Made by a program: the position numbers and the translations under genes. 64,000 nt of DNA, taken from contig NC_090785.1 in NCBI RefSeq assembly GCF_040054535.1, forward strand, positions 7,189,501 through 7,253,500, given 5' to 3'. The notes below the pieces were generated by a model. That model searched no databases. It saw only the letters and a program-made list of their open reading frames with translations, and was not told the origin of the DNA. The DNA is from Antennarius striatus. Lineage: Eukaryota; Chordata; Actinopteri; Lophiiformes; Antennariidae. Below, piece after piece: positions 31,306-42,476 of this stretch (position 1 is the stretch's first letter; every line of letters starts with the position of its first letter).

Positions 31306-34300
31306 GTGAGTTACCTGCCATTAGTTGGCCAACTCTTTTTGTATCTATCCATTTGGTTTAAAACAAGTCGATCAATGAAGATAAATCTGATGCAAAAAGG
31401 CTCGCTGCCCCATATGTCCGGCTAACGTTAACTGTAGCCGAGGATACTAATACCCTGAAGAGCACGAAAGTTTTTTAATTGAAATAAATTAATTGATTTT
31501 CATTATTAATATAATATTTATTTATTTTCGTAGTGGGTAATATTCCTTATGAAGCCACAGAAGAACAGCTGAAAGACATCTTTTCTGAAGTGGGACTTGT
31601 TGTTAGTTTCAGGTGAGTGAAAGTGTGCCATTTAATCTCCACAGTGATTACAATGTGATACAATTTAACAGCCTTTTAAAATTTAATTCAATCTCACCCA
31701 TTCATTTAAACTGTATAACTGTGCTATGCCTTGCAGCAGTGGGTCAGTTCTAAAGATAGATGATCAGACATGGTCTTTCATGTTGTTTTCAGGTTAGTGT
31801 ATGACAGAGAGACTGGAAAGCCAAAGGGATATGGCTTCTGTGAATATCAAGACCAGGAGACAGCCCTCAGTGCCATGCGGAACTTGAATGGGCGAGAGTT
31901 CAGCGGTCGGGCTCTCAGAGTTGATAATGCAGCCAGTGAAAAGAACAAGGAAGAACTGAAAAGTAAGTGTTTTATTTCCATCTAGTATTATTTGAAAATG
32001 ATCTGATATGGAGTTGTACAAAACTAGTTATTTGTATCTCTTGTCTGTTCTGGTATAGGTTTGGGAACAGGAGCTCCCATTATCGAGTCTCCATATGGAG
32101 ATAGCATCCAGCCACAGGAAGCCCCGGAGTCCATCAGCAGAGCTGTGGCCAGTCTCCCACCCGAGCAGATGTTTGAACTGATGAAACAGATGAAGGTGAG
32201 CAGTTCACTTTGTCTTTTTGCATTTTGAATATCCTATAGTGATTGTTTCTTTATCTGGGACATTTTGTAGAGCTTAATCGAGCTTTGTGATGAGGATTAT
32301 TTCATGTTGTCATTTCCATGGAAATGTGATTTGTGATTTTTGTTTGGAGTTTGAACATTGTCCCCAGTACTGCATGGGTTTCCTCAAAGTTCTTTGGTTT
32401 CCTCCAGTCACTGAAAATATGTGATAATATAGGTAATTCATGTCAGATTATTTACGTTGCTGTTCTGTAATGAGCTCCAATGTCTGACATATTCAGACAA
32501 TTAAATTGCAAAGTGAAATCAAATTAAGAAAAAGATTTTTAATATGAGAGGGAATGATTTACCAAATTGTTGTTCTCCAATACAATCATGTCCAAGATAA
32601 GAACCTGACTGCTCCCACATTGCACATCTACCAGTCTGCTTCATTAAGCTGGGAAACACCAGACTACACACTTTCTCTCCCAAATGGAAAAATGTTTTGT
32701 TGCAGTCAGGGCTCGAAATTGCGCCCATTTTGGTCGCATATGTGCCCAAATTTTTATCAGTGCGACTATTAAATATATTTGGGAGCACCGGTGCGACTAG
32801 GGAAAAAAATCTGGTGTGCCTTTTTTTGTGAGACCGCTCCTGCGTTCCTGCCAGGAAACAATGAGAGCGCAGCTGTGGCTGCTCTCCTGGGCGAGGGAGA
32901 GAGGTGTGCGGAACGGAGATGGACGGAGCGGTCTCTATTGCTCCGTCACTGCCTTGCTTTTGGGTAGTTGCTCCTGAAGTCTTTGCTGGTGCTACTAACT
33001 TCTAAATTTGGGAGCACCAGTGCTACCAAGAAAAAAAGTTAATATCGAGCCCTGGTTGCAGTAGGAAGTTTCCACATGCTGATCTTTGCAAACATTTGGT
33101 CTCACTTTCTGATTTGATTAATTATGGACATTTGTCTTGACCTGAGGTGGAGGCGAAAGTCAAAGACCAAAGTTTGGCTTTTTTTGCATTTGTGATATTA
33201 TATTTTTACGCAGTCTATAAAATCAAATTCTGTCTTTTCCTCTCAAGCTGTGTGTGCAGAACAGCCCCCAGGAGGCGAGAAACATGCTGCTGCAGAACCC
33301 TCAGTTGGCCTATGCTCTGCTGCAGGCCCAAGTGGTTATGCGGATTGTTGACCCTGAGATAGCCTTGGTGAGAGATGCTGATTAAAGAGCTCAGTTAAAT
33401 GTTAATATATAGTATCTTTTATTTGCAACAGCATCAAAATAATAAGTTAATCTCATTAGACAAATGAGCTGAAGGTTAATCTGCAGGATTGAATCAGAAC
33501 GAATCTAACGAACATGTTTCCATGTGCTCCATTTGCAGAAAATGCTCCACCGTCAAGCGTCAGTCCAGCCTCTGATCGCTAGTGGACAGGCTGGAGGAGC
33601 ACCGCCCGTCAATCCACCTGCTGTACAGCCCAGTGTGCCGGCGTCTCAACCACAGCCTGGTGTAAGTAGAAAATTTCCAATATCTAAAGTTATGGTAACA
33701 TTACGCTTCTCTACAGACGATGTGATGTTAAGGCAGTAATGCAGGTGAATGGATATTGCTGAGCGCAGCGTTTGATGAATTGGTCCGCTTGGCGGGCCTC
33801 AGCCGGTGCCAATAGGAGATGAAGAGAGTATTCAGCGTGAGGAAGTCAAGTGTGAGCAGAACGCTCTCTGTGGGAACAAATTCATTGAAGTTTGAATCTC
33901 CTGCACATGCGTTTCTGTCATTTTCCTACTTTTCCCTAGTAGGTGTTTCAGACGGGTCTGGTACGTGAAAGGAGTAAATGTAGAAAAGTTCAAACCTCAT
34001 TAACTTTGTTGTGAGTCAAGGTTTGAACCATGTCCATAACATAAAGAAGGCCAGCGTCCTTATAGGTAATGTTACATAAGCTAGCATTAGCAAAAAATTA
34101 GCTCCCCAGAAGTCCATGAGGAATCTATAAAATAATCCATAAATTGGGATTCATGTTCTAAATACAGATATTTTATTTTGAATACTTTATTATTGTTCCT
34201 CAATCATTTAAATGCATGAGTCTAACTTGTAAAAGAAATTTGTGTAAGTTGTCTTCGTTATATCGGAATTTAAAAAAGCTTCTTTTGATATTAAAATCTA

Positions 34301-37300
34301 CCCATTTCAATTTTGATTATGTTCAATTTTTCACTAGTCTAAACTTTAGTGTAATTAACCCTTCAATAAAAGGCTGCTGGGTTGGAGGAGCTCAATGTCA
34401 CCACTTGTTTGGATTAAGTTGAAAAAAGGACTTTGTTTTCAGCAGACATGACAGAAGTAAATTAAACTTGTAATATCACACTGTTTACACTGATTAATCG
34501 TCTCAATATTAATGCATTTTTAGTGTTGTTATCAGAAATTTGTACTGATGAAATAAAGTCTTCTAACATAAAACACTTTGCTTCAGCTGCTTCACGCTGC
34601 AGCGCCTTCCATCAGTCTGATTGTAAGTTTGTTTTGTATATTTTTAACGACCAGCCTGGAATGCATGTGAATGGAGCCCCTCAAATGATGCAGCCACCTA
34701 ATATGGGCGTGGTTCCTGGATCGATGCCTGGACCGGGACCCGGACCAGTGCAAGTCGGTGCTCCAGGTAATCATTGTATTGCATTCACGCTATTGTCATT
34801 CACTCAAGCAGTTGTGTTAGCATCTCCCTTTTTGTTCCAGATATCAATTACTAAGATCACTGATGGTTTAAATGTGTGACTGTTTCTTGGTGCTCCTTTA
34901 TTTGTGTGGAATGAGCTGAAACCCTTTTGCTTTCCAAATCTTTATTCCACTCTGAGGTCCGTGTGAACATCACAAAGGCATTAATGGATTTAATTGTGGT
35001 CAAGAAGAAGAAGCATAAAGATGTGGAAATTTTCATAAACAAGGTGGAAGTAATCTACTAGATTAAATACTGAAGTCTGAAATATGAAAAAGATTATTAA
35101 TTGATTATAATGTATACAGTGTACCAGTGATAGGTGCCATGATCTGACAATGAAAAGCACCACAAACACGGTCAGCTATATTTTTTTCTTCGCTTTGCAG
35201 TCCAGTGAACCATTGTATCTGTTTTCTACTCACCTTTTAGCATCAAAATAGATTTTTATTTATCTCCTCCATGTGATTGTTGAGGTCTATGTTGAAGCTT
35301 TGCTTGCAGTCTCAGTTTGGCCACTAGATGTCACCAGATCTCAAATTGACAAGGCGGCAGTACAGTAAAGTGATCTTAGGGTTGGGACGCTGTGTACAAT
35401 GTAAATAAACATCATCTGTAAATCACTGTAACCCAGTTGATATTGCAAATAACACAAAGACAAAGAAGCAAATGTTGAAACAGAAACTGTTTTTGAAAAC
35501 GAAATCCTTTAGAATTTAATGCAACAACATGTTTCAAAAAGGTTGGGCTGTATTTACCACTGTGTTGCATCACCTCTTCTTTTAAAACCAGTCACAGGGT
35601 GTTTGGAAACTGAGGAGGACAGACTACTTTTAACAGTGGAATGTTTTCACATTCCAGCCTGATGTTGGACTTCAGATGTTGAACAGTTTGGCGTCTCCTT
35701 TTGTCGTACTCTGTTTGATGACACTCCAAATGTGTTCCTTGGGTAATAAGACAGGACTGCAGGCAGGCTAGTTCAGTGACTAGTCTCTGACTACGGAGCC
35801 ATGCTGTAGTGATGTGTTTGGTGTGGTCCGGTTGATATAAACAAGGCCTTCCCTGGAAAAAAAACATTGTCTGCGTGGCAGATGTAGAAAACCTTATATG
35901 GTGCCTTCACAAGTGTGCAGGATACCTTTGCCACGTGCCCCAATGCACCCTCATGCCTTCATGGATGCTGGCTTTTGAACTGTGTGCTGATAACAAGAAC
36001 GGTCCCTCTCCCCTTTACTCCAGAGGATGCAGCGTCCATGAAAAAGGTGAAATTCTGACTTGTCAGACCACAGCACAGATTTCTTTTTCACCTGAGTTCT
36101 TGTTAATCGATCCCACAGAGAATGTGGCGACATTTCTGGATCTGGTTGACAAACGTTTTCTTCTTTGGATGGTAGAGTTTCAGCTGTTATTTGTGGATGC
36201 AGAGACAAACTGTGTTCACAGACGGTGACTTTTGAATGTGTTCCTGAGCCCAAGCGGTGATTTCCACCTCGGAGTCTGTCCAGTCCAGAGAGGCTTTTCT
36301 TAACCCCAGTCTTGTTATCAGTTAACCTGATTCATAGTCATATCTTCCACCAGATTCTTTTAGAATCTCACAACTTTTCCAGTCTTTTCTTGACACTGTC
36401 TGAACTTTTATGAAACAAACTGACATCGAATTCAGTGGGCCTATAATGTGTCATTTTCAACATTTGATCTATTCTTTTTTGCTCTTTTAAAGTCCAATAC
36501 AGAGTTTCAGTGTTTTACAGTCACATTTTCCTCAGCGTTCCAACTGTTTTTAAAACAGGCTTATTTTTATTCATTGTTAATTTTCTAAAAGGCTCCTTGA
36601 ACCTTCTTAATCATCAGTTTGACAGGACATCCCAGTATAGAATCTTTTGGTTATCGTACCGTGAGCATTTCTGCTTGTCACCTGATTTCAAAGTAAGACC
36701 CGTCAGTTTGGAGAAGCCAAAAACCAACAAGGTGTTGGCGATGATGGACGCCCGGTTTGTGAGAAATGTGATCTTTTTCGTGGTTTTGAAGGATGAAGCG
36801 CATCCAACTAGTTCACCCATCTTCACCGACGTCCTTCCTCAGTGCTGATCAAACTATGTGTCCCATTCATGCCTTTAATACCGACCAAAGAAACGCCTTC
36901 AGCCGAGAACACTCAAGTAACTTGAGGGATTAAAAGGATCCAAACAGTTCACTTTGTCCCAAACGTAATAACATCATGAGCTGTTAAGTGGTGAAATCAA
37001 GTGATTTACTTACATGCTTTCATAGGATGAGATTGCATTATGTTGCTATTTAATGTTCTGTCTACACAATTTTATTCCCTCTAAAAATCTGTACCAGAAA
37101 AAGATGAATATATGGTTAAAAGAAGAAAAAAAAATGCTGGTGTTTCTGTTAAATATGCATCACAGAATGTGCTGTAGAAACATCATCGCCCAGAGCAGCA
37201 GCTGCATCGTCTTTAGTGCTGAGTGAAGTTAATGCCTGCGTTTCCATTCAGGGTGTGATGCATACTTCAGTTTGACAACATTATACATACTGATAGTTTT

Positions 37301-37696
37301 ATTATCACTTAACTTTTATTTAGTATAACTGTTGATGTAGGGAGTGTGATTTATGTATTTCTAAAGAGAAGTAAATTTACTGGTACGTTCATTTAATAAC
37401 ACTTCCCCTATAATTGTTAGTTCAACACAAAAAAAAGTTCTCTTTCTTTTATGGGCCATTGTGAACGATAATAATAACAGCGATGCAGAGCACTGTGATG
37501 TGATAGGAGATGCATCCGGAGTGTTCGCACGTCTTTTGTGATCGGACATCACATGGAAAAATCTCCACATGTCACTCCAATATAATTTAATTTAGATAAA
37601 TTCTCAGCAAATTCTCTAACAATGTTTGCTTAGATCAATCAGATTGTAGGGCTCCTGGTCATACTGAGGACAAAAGGATCCCAAAACTTCCCTCTT

Positions 37697-37752
<56 letters not shown>

Positions 37753-40700
37753 GTGTGTGTGGTTGTTTAGACGTGTGCATACGGTATTGTCACCAGCACA
37801 CTTCAAAATGCTCCCTAAGTGCTGCTTTGCTCTCTTGAGTCTTGTGTTCTTCTTTTGCTTTAATGCTGGCTCAGGAAACCTTCAGCATTCTCCCTCAGGA
37901 GCATCTGGGCAAGCTGCCATCGAGCGGCCTCAAGGTATCGCTGCAACCCCCCCCCGCCCGTCACCCCTCCACCTTGCAAGTTCTCCAAACAGACCATAGA
38001 TTATGGAGAGGCCACTGTCCAAACATTCAGTCTGCAGTGACCACGTGTGCGTAGAGCATGGTGACCAAATCCAGGCGACAAAATTAAACTGCAAATGCAG
38101 TTGCACAATAAGAGTCACGCAGATGTAGGTCAGTTCCTGCAGAAGGAGCAGGTTTCCTGTCTTCAGCATCAATCAGGTCAGACTGCATTGTCTGACTTGA
38201 TGGCTGTCATTATGAATTAACACATGACATGCTCTGTGGTGTACCTCTTGAGTTTTATGGGCTTGGAACTCCAGAGGTTTAAAATAAAAAAGTTGCCCAC
38301 AGTCAGTCGTTCTTTAGGTGAGGTAAATCGATAAATGTCTAAGTCAGTTTTTGGTTGAATCTAAATGAACGAGTTTATAGCGGTCAATATACAGTATAGT
38401 CTTAAACGAATCAGTTTTCCAACCTGCTGTTTGAAATTATCATAAGCAGCATGAAAAATATTTCCCGCATCACCGGCCAAATGCACGTCCAACCCGGCAT
38501 GATGTCTTCCATTCCGGGTTGGGTGTGCAGCGATAGTCAGCAAAGCAATCTAAACAGATGAAAGAGAGCCACCTTTGTCGCACTGAACACTTTAGGGTCG
38601 ACACACCTTCGTCACCCATTCGTCTTGTTTTGTAGTTCCTTCAGTTATAAATTAACCTGTTCGTCTGTGGATTTTCCCAAACGAGTCTTGGTTCCACAGT
38701 CTTGTGCCGCTCCTTTCCCGACCTTATTGCTGGGCTCAAACATTGATGATGAAGACACAGGGCTTAAAATCTAGTATCCCTACAATGATCACCTTGTAAT
38801 ATTAAATATTATTAACTTCTCCAACTGAAACAAAGTCCTTTGACCGTCTTTGCCACTCCTTCACCTTCATGTTCATGTGACACTGACATGAAGCGTGTGG
38901 AGGGAACAGGTGTGGGATGTTGACACATTGCTTCAGAATGTTCAAATTTTAAGATTTATACTAAATTAAAGTGACAAAAGAGAATGATAGCTTTGTGAAC
39001 TCTGTGCTTCAAATTTCCTTGTTGTTGGACTAAGAAAAAATTAATCTAGTCTTAAAGCTGTTACCTGCTAGTTTATTTTTATAGGTGTTTGTCTCCTCTT
39101 TGAGGTTACAGGACTGCGGGTGTGGTTGGTTGCGCTCTTTGAGCTGGAATTCCAGCCCTTTTAAAGAGTAGTAGACTGTTTTTTTAATGGACAGATAAAC
39201 ATTTTGTGGTGTAATGTTTTTAATGTGGCTGAATTTATGTTTTTTCTCCCATCAGGACCAGGTGGAATCCCCCCCAGGGGCCTGCTGGGAGATGGTCCGA
39301 ATGATCCCAGAGGAGGAACTCTGCTCTCAGTCACTGGAGAAGTCATAGATCCCAAGTAAGATGTTGACCCGGGTCACCAAGATGTTTCAATTCAAGACAC
39401 TAAGGTTACGATCCATAAGTATTCATCACGATCGACTTTTATGATACCAGTCGCTGCCATGGTTACAGCAGGTGCAGTAATAACATCGCAGCGACTTGAT
39501 GAATAAAATTGCAGAGAAACCAGTTCCTTCAGCTGCCAAACAACCTCTTTGTCTTCAATGACAATTTGCTGATGCCATCTGATTTGACATTGTGCACGTC
39601 GAGAATGGTGTTCAATGCTTGTTTTCATTCATTCATTCATTCATTTTTGATATCCGCTGTCGTGGGTCACGAGGTGCTGGAGCCTATCCCAGCCGACCTG
39701 GGAGAACCCGGAGAGAACCCACGTACACACGGGGAGAAGATGCAAACTCCGCACGGAGTGGGATTCGACCCCAGAACCGCCTTGCTGTGTGGCGGCAGCG
39801 CTTGTTTGGTTTTGTTTATTTTGGTTTTTAATGCAAATTTAACCACTTTCAGGTTTTTTGAGGTGGGACTGTTGCTAAGTGTTCCCTGTGGGTGTTATAA
39901 ATACATGATGGAAGGGAGCGTTTGATGAATGAATGAATGAATGACAAAAACATTGTACTTCCTGTCACAGTGAATCCAACTATTTTCCATCCTTCACTTA
40001 AACAGTGAACAACAATGATGATGACAGTTGTTGTCTTTGTTAAACAGACACACACACACACACCCTCACACACACACACACACACACACAAAGTAACCAC
40101 ATGTGTTTTTGTAATTTGCCGGTTCCCTTTTGTGTAAAAACTCTTGCTTTCTGTTTGTGTGTCTTCAGTCGCACTTACATGGGAGCTCCACCTCCACACC
40201 AAGCCCCACCTGTTCACATGGCCCAGATGGCGAGCGGACCCCCCCAGGACATGAGAGGACCTCCGATGGACATGAGAGGACAACCCATGGGTGAACCTCG
40301 AAACATGATGGGCGATCCCAGGGGGCCTCCGATGATGGAGCCACGGGGGCCCCCAATGGAGTCCAGAGGTAACGGCTATTAAGATGCATTTTGGAGTTTA
40401 AGAACAGTGATCACACGCTTGGTTGTGGCATTTTGATTCGAGGCCAAAAATTTGTTGTAATCTTATTCATCTGTAATCGCTTTGGGCTGAACCCGTTTCT
40501 CCTGGTCACTGGTTTAGAAGCAGTTGAGCCCCTTGTCACCTATGAACAAACCTGCTTACATTTTTGGTTTATTGTGTGTCACATAATTTGTCGAACAGTG
40601 TGTCACATAATTTGTTTAACAGTGTGTCAGTCGAGTTGTGTAATTCTGACATACTGGGTAAAGTAGGAATAGCAAGAGTTGATTTTTTATTGCTCTCTTT

Positions 40701-41442
40701 CTCTCCAGGTCGCGATCCGAGGGCGATGGACGCTCGCGGTCCAGTGTCAGGCCAGAGGGTTCCCATGACGGCGGGGATGCCAGGCCCCGTTCCTCACAAC
40801 ATGGGTCCAAACGCTGTTCCTGCAGCCAGACCGGTAAGACCTGCCATCGACCGTCCCACCGTTAGCTCACAGTAATGTTCTCTCCAAATAACATCCAAAA
40901 TGATTTAAATTTATGAAAAATGTATTCTTTTTGAAAGCAAATAAATTTTGTGGAGAAAAAAAACGGTATTTCATGTCGCTTAAAGTCATGAGATGAGAGA
41001 TGAAATGATAGCTATGTGCTCAAATGATCACCCCCGTTATCCGACAGGGTCCTGGAATTTCTGGCGTCCCTGCAGGAGGAGGAGGGTTCAGTCCAGGGCA
41101 GAGCCAGGTCTCCACACAGGACCAGGAGAAGGTGGGTGTCGCAAATAAAAAGAGATTGTTTAATCAAGGGGTTGTAGGGAAGAATTCTTGTCAAGTTTCC
41201 CAATTAATTTGTTACCAAAGGATACCAGGAATAAGTGCGCGTCTCAGTGGACGTATGCCTCATTCCTTCACTCTAAACGGTCTTGTATCTCAATTAATTT
41301 TTTTTTTTCTTGCTAGGCCGCCCTCATCATGCAGGTCCTGCAGCTGACTCCAGAACAGATCGCCATGTTGCCCCCGGAGCAACGGCAGAGCATCCTCATT
41401 CTCAAAGAGCAGATTCAGAAGACTGCAGGAGGAGCGCCTTGA
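31218..41442 (+). CDS. cstf2: Cleavage stimulation factor subunit 2 (CstF-64), 13 coding exons
   Basis: RNA-binding subunit of the CstF complex, which recognises the GU-rich element downstream of poly(A) sites and promotes pre-mRNA 3'-end cleavage in the nucleus. Exons: 31218-31305, 31534-31612, 31793-31962, 32059-32195, 33248-33367, 33539-33661, 34655-34766, 37875-37934, 39256-39355, 40169-40368, 40709-40833, 41048-41131, 41317-41442. Phases agree throughout (1,524 nt, 507 aa; human 577). The order is an N-terminal RRM (about residues 27-105), a CstF hinge that binds CstF-77/symplekin (about 110-200), a Pro/Gly/Met-rich middle, and a C-terminal three-helix domain (about 463-507). ATG has a good context (CCAAAATGG). 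The MEARA/G pentapeptide array of mammalian CSTF2 is absent, which accounts for much of the length difference. Confidence 0.96.
31534..31962 (+). CDS. cstf2: cstf2 exons 2-3: RNA recognition motif
   Basis: Exons 31534-31612 and 31793-31962 encode the RRM. RNP2 is VFVGNI (joined from exon 1), then [20 protein letters not shown] and [14 protein letters not shown]1 is KGYGFCEY, followed by [20 protein letters not shown]. It is almost residue-for-residue identical to human CSTF2. Phases are 1, 2 and 1. Confidence 0.97.
32059..33661 (+). CDS. cstf2: cstf2 exons 4-6: hinge domain
   Basis: Exons 32059-32195, 33248-33367 and 33539-33661. Conserved text is [15 protein letters not shown], then [20 protein letters not shown], then [20 protein letters not shown] and MLHRQ. 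This is the CstF-64 hinge, which folds with the CstF-77 monkeytail and competes for symplekin. The third exon runs into a Pro/Gln-rich linker. The hAT MITE at 32707-33054 sits in the intron between the first two. Confidence 0.96.
32707..33054. mobile_element. hAT-type MITE with perfect 8-bp target duplication
   Basis: Starts CAGGGCTCGAAATT and ends AATATCGAGCCCTG. Both sides are flanked by GTTGCAGT (32699-32706 and 33055-33062), an exact 8-bp duplication that identifies a hAT insertion. Internal inverted pieces (TTTGGGAGCACCGGTGCGAC and TTTGGGAGCACCAGTGCTAC) are repeated in the same orientation. There is no transposase. The short open frames inside it are not genes. It lies in cstf2 intron 4. 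Confidence 0.88.
34655..34766 (+). CDS. cstf2: cstf2 exon 7: Pro/Gly/Met-rich
   Basis: Encodes [20 protein letters not shown], then [25 protein letters not shown] is conserved with human CSTF2. Acceptor is GACCAG, donor G|GTAATC (phase 1). The next intron is the longest in the gene (about 3.1 kb, to 37875) and holds a Tc1 copy and a (GT)25. Confidence 0.93.
35378..36500 (-). mobile_element. Tc1-like DNA transposon, degraded, antisense in cstf2 intron 7
   Basis: The left end GTTGGGACGCTGTGTACAAT and the text ATGTTTCAAAAAGGTTGGGC at about 35529 match the terminal and subterminal sequence of a common fish Tc1 family. Read on the minus strand, transposase pieces in several frames include [19 protein letters not shown], then [10 protein letters not shown], and on the far side [17 protein letters not shown] (cf. 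WPAQSPDLNPIEHLW). Frameshifts and stops break the gene. The N-terminal DNA-binding half, expected towards 36500 and beyond, is missing. Confidence 0.8.
36501..37700. other. cstf2: cstf2 intron 7 sequence
   Basis: No exon or recognised repeat. Open frames at 36510-36848 lack family similarity. Confidence 0.5.
37701..37750. repeat. (GT)25 microsatellite
   Basis: Uninterrupted GT dinucleotide repeat in cstf2 intron 7, about 125 bp upstream of exon 8. Confidence 0.97.
37875..37934 (+). CDS. cstf2: cstf2 exon 8, 60 bp, possibly alternative
   Basis: Acceptor GGCTCAG, donor CAAG|GTATCG. It fits between a phase-1 donor and a phase-1 acceptor and is exactly 20 codons, so it can be used or skipped without changing frame. 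In frame it reads [20 protein letters not shown], joining GAP to [11 protein letters not shown]. The composition fits the CstF-64 Gly/Pro region, and IERPQ sits where human has SMERGQ. The evidence is phase, composition and splice sites only. Confidence 0.65.
39256..39355 (+). CDS. cstf2: cstf2 exon 9
   Basis: Encodes [20 protein letters not shown], then [35 protein letters not shown] is a signature of CSTF2/CSTF2T. Phases are 1 in and 2 out. Confidence 0.95.
39634..39805 (-). repeat. tRNA-like SINE copy (family A), minus strand, in cstf2 intron 9
   Basis: The plus strand shows the reversed copy: GGTGCTGGAGCCTATCCC, then GGAGAACCCGGAGAGAACCC, then GGGAGAAGATGCAAACTCCG, then TTCGACCCCAGAACCGCC (reversed B box). 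The 5' part of the family spacer is missing. A short CATT repeat (39628-39646) adjoins it. Confidence 0.8.
40047..40091. repeat. Interrupted (CA)n microsatellite
   Basis: CA dinucleotides broken by one CCCT, about 78 bp upstream of cstf2 exon 10. Confidence 0.9.
40169..40833 (+). CDS. cstf2: cstf2 exons 10-11: Met/Arg/Gly/Pro-rich region
   Basis: Exon 40169-40368 encodes loose repeats of (M)[25 protein letters not shown], then [20 protein letters not shown]. Exon 40709-40833 encodes [20 protein letters not shown] and on to PAARP. This is the position of the MEARA/G array in mammals. Here only one MDARG unit is present, and the repetitive unit is RGPPM instead. Phases are 2, 1 and 0. Confidence 0.93.
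40834..40945 (+). promoter_or_regulatory. cstf2: Possible intronic poly(A) unit of cstf2
   Basis: If intron 11 is not spliced, the frame continues for 13 codons ([13 protein letters not shown]) to TAA at 40873-40875. A perfect AATAAA follows at 40940-40945 with a GT-rich run just after. Such a transcript would lack the last two exons, including the C-terminal domain. This is inferred from sequence layout only. Confidence 0.35.
41048..41442 (+). CDS. cstf2: cstf2 exons 12-13: C-terminal domain
   Basis: Exon 41048-41131 encodes [20 protein letters not shown] and VSTQDQEK. Exon 41317-41442 encodes [20 protein letters not shown], then [21 protein letters not shown] and TGA. This is the conserved three-helix C-terminal domain of CstF-64, known to contact Pcf11. 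It is near-identical to human. Confidence 0.97.
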
Positions 41443-41800
41443 CGTTCTCACCGGAGCAGTTTCAGGCAGGTCAAGATGAAGTTTATAGGTTTTATTCAAA
41501 TCAACACAGTCGTAATTGTTGCTGAGACAACTCCGGTTTTCTTTCTGCAGGACTCTGGCTTGTTGATCTTTTCCACCCTCCAGAGGAATAGGAGCTTTCA
41601 TTAGCTTGGAATCCTTTTTTAATCATGCTGTCCGTGTTCTGTATGAAAGGGTAAAGGCTGTGCTCGCTGAATTAAAAACCAAGCAGTGACTAACAAAGAC
41701 GGAAAATGACATCCTGATATGATGTTGTTCATCATTTCCATCCAGAGCGAACTGTTTTCCTTTAATCGACCATGTAAAGTATTTGTCTGCATGTTTTGTG

Positions 41801-41846
41801 AATAAAAAAAACCCAAAACAAAAGATTTGACTGATACACATTTATT
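41801..41846. terminator. Convergent poly(A) signals of cstf2 and nox1
   Basis: Plus-strand AATAAA at 41801-41806 fits a cstf2 3' UTR of about 380 nt. A minus-strand AATAAA (tttatt on the plus strand) at 41841-41846 fits a nox1 3' UTR of about 650 nt. A second minus-strand candidate is at 42128-42133. If the 41.8-kb pair is used, both transcripts end within the same few dozen bases, tail to tail. Confidence 0.6.
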
Positions 41847-42476
41847 TGAGGAGTGTGGACTAGAGGAAAGAGAAGACAGTAAAATGTGAAATAGCATTTT
41901 TTTTAGATAGAACTCCCTCCGTGTTGTGAGAAGATGATCAATCACAAACTACATGGCTGGATTATCAGTCTGAATGCTATAATAACAAAGCTTTGTTTCC
42001 CTTACCAATGAAGAGCCTAAATAGTTCTAAAGTATAAAGTTAACAGCATCAATTGGGTACTACCTGGATTCAAACACTATTGGAACTTTGTGCAAAGGTG
42101 TATTTACATTTTTTTTTTGACCATAAGTTTATTACAGAGACAAAATCATTAAGGTTCTTAAAATCAAAGTCAAATACTTTTAACTTTCAAGTGCAAGGCT
42201 ATGATGAATCATGAAGGCGTTGCCAGGAATGCATCCCATAATTAAAATTTGAGTGAGTCATAGTGGGTTATTAGGCCACGATGTTCTGAGTTTCATAATA
42301 GAATGTCTTTCCATGACTGGAGCTGATGAACAACATTATTTTTCTTTAATCAACCTGTGTTGGGTGCTCAGATGAACTCCACTCATATGACAAGTTGTCA
42401 GGCAGCTTTGTCATTTGATTTATAACTTTCCCTGGTATAAAAATAATTCCATGGCAGAAATTCCTTTTTGTTTTAC

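Noticed and set aside
32779-32967. Open frame in cstf2 intron 4
   Set aside because: Lies entirely within the hAT MITE bounded by GTTGCAGT duplications.
40569-40875. Plus-strand frame across cstf2 exon 11 taken as a separate gene
   Set aside because: It is exon 11 with intronic sequence on both sides. Only the 3' readthrough is of interest and is reported as such.
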